The notes below the pieces were generated by a model. That model was not told the DNA's origin. It was given only the letters and a program-made list of their open reading frames with translations, and did not search any database. DNA of 64,000 bases, taken from positions 372,001 through 436,000 of the forward strand of contig NZ_JBMVQZ010000001.1 of NCBI RefSeq assembly GCF_049537155.1, read 5' to 3'. Positions 17,264 to 24,618 of the stretch are shown here, in pieces (positions within the stretch are counted from its first letter, which is position 1; the number at the start of each line of letters is the position of its first letter). Source of the DNA: Limisphaera sp049537155. Its GTDB lineage: Bacteria > Verrucomicrobiota > Verrucomicrobiia > Limisphaerales > Limisphaeraceae. Both the position numbers and the translations under genes were made by a program.

Positions 17264-18973
17264 TCACGCCCTCTGACCGAACGCCTGGAGGAGATATTGC
17301 AGCTGCTGGTTGATCCGTGCCTGGGCCTGCTCCATGGCCGTGAACTGCTCGATCATTCTCTGGCGGTTCTGCTCCAGCAGCCGTTCCATTTCGGCGATCT
17401 GTTCGTCTATGTCACTGGACTGGCGCGCCAGGTTGGCCTGTTTCTGGATGAGCGTTCCGTCCTCGCCCACCAGTTGTTCCACGTAGTCATGGAGCCGGAC
17501 CGCCAGACCGACGCCCTCCCCGGTGAACAGCTGTTGCACAGCCGCCAGGTTGGTGCGCAGGAGCTCGTCCAGGGCGGACTCGTCCCTCAGGGTCAATTTG
17601 TTGTCCTCCCCGCTGGTGGTGATGCCCAGGTCGGCGAGGTGATCCGCCACACTCGAAAGTCCTGAAACCTGCTGGTAGGCCAGGGCCCGGAGTCGGGAGG
17701 CGATTTCGTTTGCGTCACTTTCCCCGGCCAGCACCCCGGCGCTGACCACGCCCTTCGAGTCGGTGGTGCTCGAGGTGTAGTCGTCGAGCATGGATTGGAC
17801 TTTGTTGTATGCCTCCAAGAAAGACTGGATGGTGCGTTTGACCTTGTCCGTGTCCTGCTCCACCGTGACCGTGGTCGTGCCCTCGGTCAACGCGGTGAGG
17901 GTCAGACCGGCAATGCCGGAGCTGGCCTCGGTGATGGTGTTGGAGGTGCTCACCAGTGTGTCTCCACCGTTGACCTTGAACTGGAGATTCTGCCCCCGCT
18001 GGAGGGTGCCGGTGGTCAGCCCGGCCGCGGCCAGGAAGTTGCCCGTGACATCCTCCAGGGCGATCCCCAGGTCGCCCGTGCTCCTGTTGGTCAGGACGAT
18101 CCGGTCGCTGAGGGCGTCGTACGTGGCATACACGCCCGCGGCCGATTGATTGATCCGGTCCAGGACCGCGGCCAGCGTGTCGGTGCTGGCGTTGTAGGTG
18201 ATGGAGACACCGTTGATGCGGAATTCGCCGGCGCCGCTGCCGCCGTCGGTCACTGCAGTGGCGAAGTTGGCGTTGCTCAGTGTGGTGTTAATTTGGAGGG
18301 CGCCCAGGGAACCGGCGCTCGTGACGGTGCCGGTCCCGTTGTTGTAGAGCCGGGCCACCTGCAGGAAATTGCTGGTGTCACTGGCGCTGCCCAGGACGAT
18401 CTCGCTGCCGCTGGACAGCGTGATGCGATCGGTGGCGGCGTCGTAACTGGCGGTCACCTGTCCGCCGGTGGCCGCGGCGATCTTGTCAAACACCGCCTGC
18501 AGGGTGTCGGTGGTTTCGATGCTGACCTGTTTGCCGTTGACCGTGAAGGTACCCGCGGTGACGGCGGTGGCGAAGGGTGCGGAGGCCAGGGTGAGGCTGC
18601 TGACGTCGCCCGATGGACTCAGGGCGGCTCCCACGTCGGCCGTGCCCTGCCAGCGGGCGGCCGTGGCGCGCTGGATGATTTCGATCGTGTAGGTGCCCGG
18701 CGCGGCCGAACTCGCCGCCTCGGCCGTCAACACGTTCGTGTCCGCCACGCTGGTTTTTCGCGAGGTGTAGAGATCCGGCTTGAGCAGGTCGCCGAGGCGG
18801 TTTTGGAGGACCTTGAGTTCGGTTTCCAGGCTCCTGTAGGCGTTGTTGCGTTGCTGGATCCGCGTTTGTTCGTTGCGAAGCGCCTTTTGCGGTGCGCGCT
18901 CCACTTCGATGAGCTGATCAATGAAGCTGCGCCAGTCGAATCCGCTGGCCAAACCGGAGAGACCAAGGTCCAT
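17264..18973 (-). CDS. fliD: Flagellar filament capping protein FliD (HAP2)
   Basis: A 569-aa protein that caps the growing filament and folds exported flagellin. N terminus GLASGFDWRSFIDQLIEVERAP is the conserved D0 region of FliD; it is followed by a coiled-coil (RNEQTRIQQRNNAYRSLETEL), the FliD_N sequence with FTVNGKQVSI, repeated RINGVSITYNASTDTLAAVLDRIN blocks, and the C-terminal coiled-coil (RQSSDIDEQIAEMERLLEQNRQRM) with an amphipathic tail (LQYLLQAFG). AAGGA lies 12 nt upstream of the ATG. No sigma-28 element was seen directly in front, so it may depend on read-through past the two hairpins or on another promoter. Confidence 0.95.
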   Translation of the reverse strand: MDLGLSGLASGFDWRSFIDQLIEVERAPQKALRNEQTRIQQRNNAYRSLETELKVLQNRLGDLLKPDLYTSRKTSVADTNVLTAEAASSAAPGTYTIEIIQRATAARWQGTADVGAALSPSGDVSSLTLASAPFATAVTAGTFTVNGKQVSIETTDTLQAVFDKIAAATGGQVTASYDAATDRITLSSGSEIVLGSASDTSNFLQVARLYNNGTGTVTSAGSLGALQINTTLSNANFATAVTDGGSGAGEFRINGVSITYNASTDTLAAVLDRINQSAAGVYATYDALSDRIVLTNRSTGDLGIALEDVTGNFLAAAGLTTGTLQRGQNLQFKVNGGDTLVSTSNTITEASSGIAGLTLTALTEGTTTVTVEQDTDKVKRTIQSFLEAYNKVQSMLDDYTSSTTDSKGVVSAGVLAGESDANEIASRLRALAYQQVSGLSSVADHLADLGITTSGEDNKLTLRDESALDELLRTNLAAVQQLFTGEGVGLAVRLHDYVEQLVGEDGTLIQKQANLARQSSDIDEQIAEMERLLEQNRQRMIEQFTAMEQAQARINQQLQYLLQAFGQRA

Positions 18974-19031
18974 AAGTCGTCGTTCCTTTCTGCTTGTACC
19001 GTCCCGGACACCTTTCGGTCCGGATCCAACG

Positions 19032-19065
19032 GGACCGCGCGGGGCCCGGTGACCCCGCGCGGTCC
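19032..19065 (-). terminator. Strong 13-bp hairpin between flagellin and fliD
   Basis: GGACCGCGCGGGG (19032-19044) pairs perfectly with CCCCGCGCGGTCC (19053-19065), loop of 8 nt. There is no U-tract on either strand. It could stabilise the 3' end of the flagellin mRNA or partially terminate it before fliD. Confidence 0.5.
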
Positions 19066-19070
19066 GCAGG

Positions 19071-19100
19071 GTGAGCGGGTCGGATCCCGTACCCGCTCAC
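19071..19100 (-). terminator. 10-bp hairpin just after the flagellin stop
   Basis: GTGAGCGGGT (19071-19080) pairs with ACCCGCTCAC (19091-19100) around a 10-nt loop, 27 nt after the flagellin stop codon. Together with the 13-bp stem beyond it, it forms a tandem 3' structure. Confidence 0.5.
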
Positions 19101-19127
19101 CGGTTCCACTCCGGCTCCCGCCGGCCG

Positions 19128-19931
19128 TCAGGCCAGCAAGCGAAGCGCGGTCTGCGGATTGGCGTTTGCCTGGGCCAACATCGCCGTGCCTGCCTGGACG
19201 AGGATGTTGTACCGGGCAAATCGGGTGCTTTCTTCGGCCACGTCCACGTCCTTGATCCGGCTGTTGGCGGCCGTGAGGTTGTCACGCAAGACACCCAGCT
19301 GTTCGCTGTACTTCGTGAGCCGGGCGATGTTGGAGCCGATCGTGGCGCGATCGGTGGCCAACTGCTCGATGGCCGCCTTGACGTTGGCCAGAGCGGAGAC
19401 GGCGCCGGTGGTCGTGGAAATGTCGGCGCTGGTGGCATTGGTGTAGACCGAGGCCGTCAGATCCACGCCGCTCATGTTGAACGTGTTCGCGTCACTGTCG
19501 GTGGTCACTGCCAGCGTGTTCCCGCTGAACAGACTCACGCCGTTGAAGTCCTTCGTCGCCAGGTCGTCAATGTAGGCGCCCAGGGCGGCGAACTCCTTCT
19601 GGTACAACGCGCGATCGTCGTCGGTCTTGGTGACGTCCTGCGCCAGCACGGCCAGTTCGCTCATGCGGTCCAGGGCCTTGGAGACCTTCTGCAGGAATCC
19701 GTCCTGGGTCTGGCTGAACGAGATGGCGTTGGCCACGTTGGTCGCCGCCGCATTGATCCGGTTGATCTGGGCGTCAAACCGCATGGAAACGGCCAATCCC
19801 GCCACATCGTCCTCCGGCGAAACGATCTTCGAGCCGGACGACAGACGAGCGAGCGACTTGCTGAGCATGGCGCTCGATTCGGCGAGCAACCGTGCGCTGC
19901 TTTGTGCGGATACGTTGGTGTTGATGACCAT
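19128..19931 (-). CDS. Flagellin, copy 1
   Basis: A 267-aa filament subunit. Terminal D0/D1 coiled-coil regions are conserved: N-terminal MVINTNVSAQSSARLL ... LARLSSGSKIVSPEDDVAGLAVSMRFDAQINRI; C-terminal DNLTAANSRIKDVDVAEEST ... QAGTAMLAQANANPQTALRLLA. The central domain is short (residues about 130-190, TSATTA-rich), so this is a minimal flagellin with little surface domain. It is about 70 percent similar by eye to copy 2, 494 bp upstream on the same strand, so the pair arose by tandem duplication. Behind its own sigma-28 promoter, with a structured leader. Confidence 0.96.
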   Translation of the reverse strand: MVINTNVSAQSSARLLAESSAMLSKSLARLSSGSKIVSPEDDVAGLAVSMRFDAQINRINAAATNVANAISFSQTQDGFLQKVSKALDRMSELAVLAQDVTKTDDDRALYQKEFAALGAYIDDLATKDFNGVSLFSGNTLAVTTDSDANTFNMSGVDLTASVYTNATSADISTTTGAVSALANVKAAIEQLATDRATIGSNIARLTKYSEQLGVLRDNLTAANSRIKDVDVAEESTRFARYNILVQAGTAMLAQANANPQTALRLLA

Positions 19932-19936
19932 GTTGC

Positions 19937-19995
19937 TGACTCCTTCCCTGAGTCACCCCTTGCGGGGATTTGGTTCACACGGCATCCCTGCCGTG
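19937..19995 (-). promoter_or_regulatory. Flagellin-1 leader: two hairpins with GGA loops (CsrA-type sites)
   Basis: Distal hairpin 19978-19995: perfect 7-bp stem CACGGCA/TGCCGTG, loop GGGA; the RNA sequence CAGGGAUG matches the CsrA consensus core CARGGAUG. Proximal hairpin 19937-19955: 6-bp stem UGACUC/GAGUCA with loop AGGGAAG, which contains the Shine-Dalgarno AGGGAAGGAG. This is the dual-site arrangement known for CsrA repression of flagellin (hag) translation. No csrA or fliW gene is in the window. Confidence 0.55.
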
Positions 19996-20079
19996 GGGTG
20001 ATCCTGGGCTCGGGCGATCACCCGGTTTTCCCGACCGGCTGTCTGGGGCCGCCGGCCGCCCTTTCTCTGTCCGGCTCTC

Positions 20080-20106
20080 GTATCGGCGGTCGCGCCGAAG
20101 ACTTGA
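20080..20106 (-). promoter_or_regulatory. Sigma-28 promoter of flagellin 1
   Basis: Minus strand: TCAA (20106-20103), exactly 15 nt, GCCGATAC (20087-20080). One mismatch in each box to the FliA consensus; conserved spacing. It gives a leader of about 140 nt. Confidence 0.8.
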
Positions 20107-20424
20107 GCCGGAAATCTGCAACCCGACGCGGGGAGGAGGGCGGGCCGGCCGGGCCGACCCGCCCCTGTCGGCTTACTCCTTCCCCCGGGACGGCATCGCG
20201 GTCTGAGTCGTCGGCGCCGCATGATTTCTCCCGCGTGGGGCGGACCGGACGTGGTCGCCTGACGTCCTCTCCCGCCCCCGGACGGGAACCTCCGCGTCAC
20301 CGATCGTGCGATGCGTCAAATTCGGGTTCATTTCGATTTCCTGGTTGACCGGGACCGGCAAACCGGCCCGGAGGTTGGGACCGCGCACTGCCCGGTGAGC
20401 CGCCACCGGGCCGGGCGGTGTGGC
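20107..20424. other. Gene-free stretch between the two flagellin genes
   Basis: No coding frame. It holds the 3' end of flagellin 2 and the region upstream of the flagellin-1 promoter. The only clear structure is the hairpin at 20352-20369. Confidence 0.5.
20352..20369 (-). terminator. Hairpin downstream of flagellin 2
   Basis: In the minus-strand RNA, GGGCCGG and CCGGUCC pair over 7 bp with one G-U wobble and a 4-nt loop (UUUG), about 56 nt after the stop. No U-tract follows, so its terminator role is uncertain. Confidence 0.35.
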
Positions 20425-21231
20425 TTACGACAGCAACCGCAGGACCATCTGCGGCACCGCGTTGGCCTGCGCCAGCATGGCCGTGCCGGCCTGTACCAGG
20501 ATGTTGTAACGCGCAAATTGCGTGCTTTCCTCGGCCACATCCACGTCTTTGATCCGGCTGTTGGCCGAGGTGAGGTTGTCCTTCAGGACGCCGAGCTGGT
20601 CGCTCGTGTGCATCAGACGGACGATGTTGGCGCCCACGGTGGCGCGGTCGGTGGACAACTGCACGATGGCCGCCTTGACCCTTGTCAGGGCGGTGACCGC
20701 GTTGGTGGTGGTGGTGACGTCCGTGCCCGACAGCACGTTGGTGTAGGCGGTGGCGCCCAGGTCCACCCCCGTCATGTTGAAGGTGTTCCCGTCACTGTCG
20801 ATGGTGACGTTGAGAGTTGCCCCGTCAAAGAGGCTGACCCCGTTGTAGTCCTTGGTGGCAACATCGTTGATGTAATCGACCAGCGTCTGGAACTCGAGGT
20901 TGTAGAGCGCGCGATCGTCATCCGTCTTGGTGACGTCCTGGGCCAGGATCGCGAGCTCGCTCATCCGGTCCAACGCCTTGGCCACCTTCTTCAGAAAACC
21001 GTCCTGGGTTTGGCTGAACGAGATGGCGTTGGCGATGTTGCCCTTGGCTGCGTTGATGCGGCTGATCTGGGCGTCAAACCGCAGCGCCACGGCCTGACCC
21101 GCCACGTCGTCTTCCGGCGAAACGATCTTCGAACCGGAAGACAACCGCATGAGGGATTTGTTCAGGAGTGCGGAGGATTCCATGAGCAGCCGGGCGCTGC
21201 TCTGGGCCGACATGTTCGTATTGATGACCAT
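20425..21231 (-). CDS. Flagellin, copy 2
   Basis: A 268-aa flagellin paralog of copy 1. N terminus MVINTNMSAQSSARLLMESSALLNKSLMRLSSGSKIVSPEDDVAG and C terminus DVDVAEESTQFARYNILVQAGTAMLAQANAVPQMVLRLLS carry the polymerisation helices; the middle differs (TAYTNVLSGTDVTTTTNAV). Length and layout match copy 1, so both are likely incorporated, possibly in different filament zones. Its Shine-Dalgarno is weak (GGAC about 9 nt before ATG) and lies within a hairpin loop, which suggests tighter translational control than copy 1. Confidence 0.96.
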   Translation of the reverse strand: MVINTNMSAQSSARLLMESSALLNKSLMRLSSGSKIVSPEDDVAGQAVALRFDAQISRINAAKGNIANAISFSQTQDGFLKKVAKALDRMSELAILAQDVTKTDDDRALYNLEFQTLVDYINDVATKDYNGVSLFDGATLNVTIDSDGNTFNMTGVDLGATAYTNVLSGTDVTTTTNAVTALTRVKAAIVQLSTDRATVGANIVRLMHTSDQLGVLKDNLTSANSRIKDVDVAEESTQFARYNILVQAGTAMLAQANAVPQMVLRLLS

Positions 21232-21232
21232 A

Positions 21233-21291
21233 ACTCAGTCCGTGAGTCGCCCCGGGGAGGGCGTGGGATTTTGCGCGGCGTCCGTGCCGCG
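21233..21291 (-). promoter_or_regulatory. Flagellin-2 leader: two hairpins with GGA loops
   Basis: Proximal hairpin 21233-21247: stem ACUCA/UGAGU, loop CGGAC, ending 1 nt before the ATG. Distal hairpin 21274-21291: stem CGCGGC/GCCGCG, loop ACGGAC. The stems differ from those of flagellin 1, but both keep GGA in the loop at similar positions, as expected for conserved CsrA-type binding sites. Confidence 0.5.
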
Positions 21292-21373
21292 GGTGCGACA
21301 TTCTCAGGGGCGCGCACCGTTTTCCCCACCGGCGGTTCCAGGCCCGCCGGTCGCCTGTCTTGCGACGCCCCAT

Positions 21374-21400
21374 GGATCGGCATGCCGGCGCAAAGCTTGA
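21374..21400 (-). promoter_or_regulatory. Sigma-28 promoter of flagellin 2
   Basis: Minus strand: TCAA (21400-21397), exactly 15 nt, GCCGATCC (21381-21374). Same spacing and the same -35 variant (TCAA) as flagellin 1. It gives a leader of about 135 nt. Confidence 0.78.
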
Positions 21401-21545
21401 GCGGTTTTTCGCGGTCGCCAAACGGCGTGCCGTCCATGCAAGCCCAACCCGATGCGGCCCCGGCCGGGCAGCGGGTTCGTGCCGGGCCCAGGTCCTGCGG
21501 CAGCATCCGCAGGGGTGGCGGGGCGCCGTTGACCGGAGGCCGCGT

Positions 21546-22067
21546 TTGTCCGCACACTCCCGCGTGGGTCACATTCATGAACGGATTGACTTTGCGGTGG
21601 CCGTGTTCGTGGTCGAGCACGGCCGGGTGCTGCTTTGCCTGCACCGGCAACTGGGGAAGTGGCTGCCCCTCGGCGGGCATGTCGAGCTGGACGAGGATCC
21701 CGAACAGGCGGCCATTCGTGAGGTGCGCGAGGAAAGCGGCCTGGAAATCGAGCTGTGGGGCGAGCGCCCTCCCACAACGGGCCCCGGCACCCGCGCACTC
21801 ATTGCCCCGCGTTTCATGGACATCCACCGCATCCACGAAACCCACCAGCACGTCGGACTCATCTACTGGGCCCGGCCGCGCGGGGGCCGGCTCACCCTGG
21901 CATCCGGAGAGCACCAGGAGCTGCGCTGGTGCACGCCCGAAGAGCTGGAGACCCTTCAACCACCGCTCGATCCGCCCATCCGCTGGTATGCACGAAAGGC
22001 ACTGGAGGAAGTGGAAGGGATCTCCCCCGGCCCGGTTGCCGGGACTTCGGCCTCAACGGCTTCGTAG
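21546..22067 (+). CDS. NUDIX hydrolase
   Basis: A 173-aa NUDIX-fold hydrolase of nucleoside-diphosphate-linked substrates. The NUDIX box (G-x5-E-x7-REUxEExGU) is intact: GGHVELDEDPEQAAIREV followed by REESGL. Upstream is the strand pattern VAVFVVEHGRVLLCLHRQLGKWLPL. The substrate cannot be told from sequence. Start: TTG at 21546 has GGAGG 6 nt upstream; GTG at 21564 is an alternative, and the open frame further upstream overlaps the flagellin promoter region and is not conserved. The MFS gene follows after 23 bp and may be cotranscribed. Confidence 0.88.
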   Translation: MSAHSRVGHIHERIDFAVAVFVVEHGRVLLCLHRQLGKWLPLGGHVELDEDPEQAAIREVREESGLEIELWGERPPTTGPGTRALIAPRFMDIHRIHETHQHVGLIYWARPRGGRLTLASGEHQELRWCTPEELETLQPPLDPPIRWYARKALEEVEGISPGPVAGTSASTAS

Positions 22068-22090
22068 TCATCCCGAGGAGGGAACGCACC

Positions 22091-23266
22091 ATGGCTGCCC
22101 ACCGATCGGCGGTCTACTTTGTGTTGGCCGGCTTGAACTCTTTCTCCACGGTCCTGTTTTTCTACTACTTCTACTTTTTCGCGCGCGAGGCATTCGGGTT
22201 TGACGATGCACGCAACCTTTGGCTGGCGGCGCTTCAAGGAGGGGTTTACGCCGTCGGTTCGTGGACGGGAGGCCGGGCAGCCGAGCGCTGGGGATACCGT
22301 CGTGGCCTCATGGCCGGTATGGCGCTCATGGCTGCCGCGTGGACCGCAGGCATCCGCGCCGAGGGCGCTGTCTGGCACATCGGGCTCCTGGTTATGGCGA
22401 CCCTCGGCATGTCCTGCACCTGGCCCGCTTTGGCAGCATTGGTGACCGAGGGACAGGACCGCTCCGGCATGCATCGGAGCGTGGGGGTCTACAATTTGGT
22501 GTGGGCCGGCACGGGCGCCCTGGCCTACTTCACGGGTGGGGCGGTTCTCGAATGGCTCGGCATGCGGGCCCTCCACCTGGTGCCGCTGGCCATCGTCTGT
22601 TCCGGACTGGTTTTGCTCGTGCTCGCAAAGCCTCCGCACCGGCCGGCGCAACCGGAGGCGCAGACCGGCTCCCCTCCCTCCTGGGAAACGGGTCATCCAC
22701 AGGCCAGACGTTTCCTGCTCATGGCCTGGCTGGCCAATCCGCTCGCCTACATGGCCATTCAGACGTTGATCGCCGTCATGCCCGGAGTGACCACGCGACT
22801 GGGACTCTCCACGACATGGGCCGGGATGTGTGCCTCGATCTGGTGCTTTGCCCGGTTGGGCGCGTTTGCGCTGTTGGGGCAGTGGGCCGGTTGGCACTAC
22901 CGATTCGGCTGGCTCGCCGCCGGCTACGCCACGCTGACCACTTGTTTCGCCCTGATCCTGTTGGCCCCCTCCATGCTGGTGCTCGTCCTGGCCCAGATCG
23001 GCTTCGGCCTGGCCCTCGGACTCATCTACTCGTCCTCGCTCTTCTACTCCATGGATGCAGGCCCCACCCGAGGCCAACACGGAGGCATCCACGAGGCGGC
23101 CATCGGCCTCGGCAACATGAGCGGCCCGCTGATTGGCGCCCTCGCGTTGCAGTGGGGCCCTCAGACACCCCGGAGCGACACAATTGCCATAACCTGCCTC
23201 CTTGTTGCAGGCGGATGCATCCTATGGACGATGCGACCTGACGAGCCTGCCCCCGGCCGGTCCTGA
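22091..23266 (+). CDS. Major facilitator superfamily transporter
   Basis: A 391-aa membrane protein with about 12 hydrophobic segments in two halves split by a Pro-rich cytoplasmic loop at about 180-205. The first half shows GGRAAERWGYRRGLMAG, the loop 2-3 motif characteristic of MFS. N-terminal region is aromatic-rich (FFYYFYFFAREAFGF). Substrate is unknown; proximity to a NUDIX gene does not define it. Shine-Dalgarno GAGGAGGG lies upstream of the ATG. The C-terminal half ends with short soluble sequence. Confidence 0.85.
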   Translation: MAAHRSAVYFVLAGLNSFSTVLFFYYFYFFAREAFGFDDARNLWLAALQGGVYAVGSWTGGRAAERWGYRRGLMAGMALMAAAWTAGIRAEGAVWHIGLLVMATLGMSCTWPALAALVTEGQDRSGMHRSVGVYNLVWAGTGALAYFTGGAVLEWLGMRALHLVPLAIVCSGLVLLVLAKPPHRPAQPEAQTGSPPSWETGHPQARRFLLMAWLANPLAYMAIQTLIAVMPGVTTRLGLSTTWAGMCASIWCFARLGAFALLGQWAGWHYRFGWLAAGYATLTTCFALILLAPSMLVLVLAQIGFGLALGLIYSSSLFYSMDAGPTRGQHGGIHEAAIGLGNMSGPLIGALALQWGPQTPRSDTIAITCLLVAGGCILWTMRPDEPAPGRS

Positions 23267-23346
23267 AACGAAACGTCCTTCGGCCGCTCCAAAGGCAAGG
23301 GTCTTCCCCGGCCGCCTGCCCGCGGCAGCCGGGCCGGGTCATCCGA

Positions 23347-23655
23347 TCAGTGTTGACTGCCGTTGCCGGAGCCCGTGGGCGGTTCCTCCGCCGCCCGGGC
23401 CAGCTCTTCCAGCACACGGGCCAGGTCGCGCAGGCCGGGTGCGGGAATGATAATGGCATCGCGCCGTCCGCCCACATCCTCCGTAATCCGCAGAAACCGA
23501 CCGCGCGGGTTCTCCTTCAGCGAAAGAATGAAGGTCTTACGCTCCACTTGCAGTCGCTCGGTCCGCAGCGTCACGTCCGCGGAGGCCGCCGGCTTTGCAA
23601 GCCCGTCATAGGCCGGACGCGACCGGTAAGGCGAAGGCCGTTCGTTCGAAATCAT
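23347..23655 (-). CDS. PUR-type single-stranded nucleic-acid-binding protein (DUF3276-like)
   Basis: A 102-aa protein with a disordered N terminus and one PUR-like repeat: VERKTFILSLKENPRGRFLRITE followed by RRDAIIIPAPGLRDLARVLEEL. The KENxRGRFLRI segment is diagnostic of the bacterial PUR-alpha relatives (DUF3276 in Bacteroidetes, Bpur in Borrelia), which bind ssDNA and RNA as dimers. It is a monocistronic gene on the minus strand, converging with the MFS gene. In Borrelia the homolog is an expression regulator; role here unknown. Confidence 0.85.
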   Translation of the reverse strand: MISNERPSPYRSRPAYDGLAKPAASADVTLRTERLQVERKTFILSLKENPRGRFLRITEDVGGRRDAIIIPAPGLRDLARVLEELARAAEEPPTGSGNGSQH

Positions 23656-23725
23656 AACCCCAACCCCAAGGTTCCCTTCACACAGCTATTAGCTGCGCAC
23701 AAGTTCAGCCGCCATCATCGGCTTG

Positions 23726-24262
23726 TCAACTCCGCAGTTTGAACGCGGGAACGAAACGGGGCCCGTCGGATGATCGTGCCATGCGCGCCAGATAGCATCC
23801 CAGACCGATCAATCCTATCAGATTGGCCACCTGTGCCGTCGCATGCCAGTGCCGAAGTTGTTGGGCGGCCGCTTCTTTCTGGGGCGCCGGCAGGTTCACG
23901 GCATACTTCATGCGGTGCAGCCGCCGGATCTCCGGTTGCCAGACGAATGCGCCGAGCAACGTCAGCCCGGTCAACGCCACTGCCAGGTAGGTTTCGATCC
24001 GGCGCAAGGGTTTACGGAGCCAGGCCCATTCGATGAAAAGGTGCCCCAGTGCGATACCCGCGCAAACGATCTGCAGCCGGATCAATCGGGAAATGAGCAC
24101 CTGGGCAATGGCCCCGCTGAAATAGGGGTGATTGGCCTCGCCCAGCAGCCGGCGCATGTCGTCGGAAAAGGCTGCGGGCCCGGCGCCCAGGGTGAAAAAG
24201 ACCGTGGCGCCGAACCAGACGGCTGCGTTGGCCAGTCCGACGTATCGCAGCAAACCGATCAC
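23726..24262 (-). CDS. DUF4149/TMEM205-like membrane protein
   Basis: A 178-aa protein with four hydrophobic segments (residues about 5-28, 50-80, 92-110, 148-168) and the WFGATVFFTLGAGPAAF first helix and C-terminal HWHATAQVANLIGLIGLG typical of DUF4149-type proteins. Function unknown. Start codon is GTG at 24262, preceded by a promoter-like element with only 7 nt between -10 and start. Confidence 0.75.
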   Translation of the reverse strand: MIGLLRYVGLANAAVWFGATVFFTLGAGPAAFSDDMRRLLGEANHPYFSGAIAQVLISRLIRLQIVCAGIALGHLFIEWAWLRKPLRRIETYLAVALTGLTLLGAFVWQPEIRRLHRMKYAVNLPAPQKEAAAQQLRHWHATAQVANLIGLIGLGCYLARMARSSDGPRFVPAFKLRS

Positions 24263-24269
24263 GGGCCCA

Positions 24270-24299
24270 ACCCTAAGGAGCGACCGTTGCGCTTGCCAA
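24270..24299 (-). promoter_or_regulatory. Candidate leaderless promoter of the DUF4149 gene
   Basis: Minus strand: TTGGCA (24299-24294; 5 of 6 to consensus), 18-nt spacer, TAGGGT (24275-24270), then 7 nt to the GTG start. One of the best examples of the leaderless layout in this window. Confidence 0.45.
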
Positions 24300-24391
24300 G
24301 CCCGAACAGGTTTCCGTCCTTTCGCGGGAGCGCAGGCCTATCGTCCCCGCGCATCGTTGAAAAAAACATGCTGGAGTGGGAAAACCATGGC

Positions 24392-24420
24392 TTGACACAT
24401 GTGCGGCCTCCGTTCATAAG
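24392..24420 (+). promoter_or_regulatory. Sigma-70-type promoter upstream of the repeat-containing secreted protein
   Basis: TTGACA (24392-24397, perfect), 17-nt spacer, CATAAG (24415-24420). It would give a leader of about 190 nt before the ATG at 24619. The rest of the 24300-24618 gap shows no gene. Confidence 0.5.
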
Positions 24421-24618
24421 GGGGCGCGAAAGGTGGGACTGCGCGTGCACCGGGCGGTCGGCCCGACCGGTTGGTCCGGAGGAAACCGAACCTCTTCAAA
24501 GCGAATCACCTGAGGAGGTTGGCTCACCCGCCCACCCGGCTGAGAACGGCTCCTACGCTCGGCACGGGTCCCGTCCTTTTGCTTAACCAACACCGGTAGT
24601 CCAAACCCTGGTCCTAAT

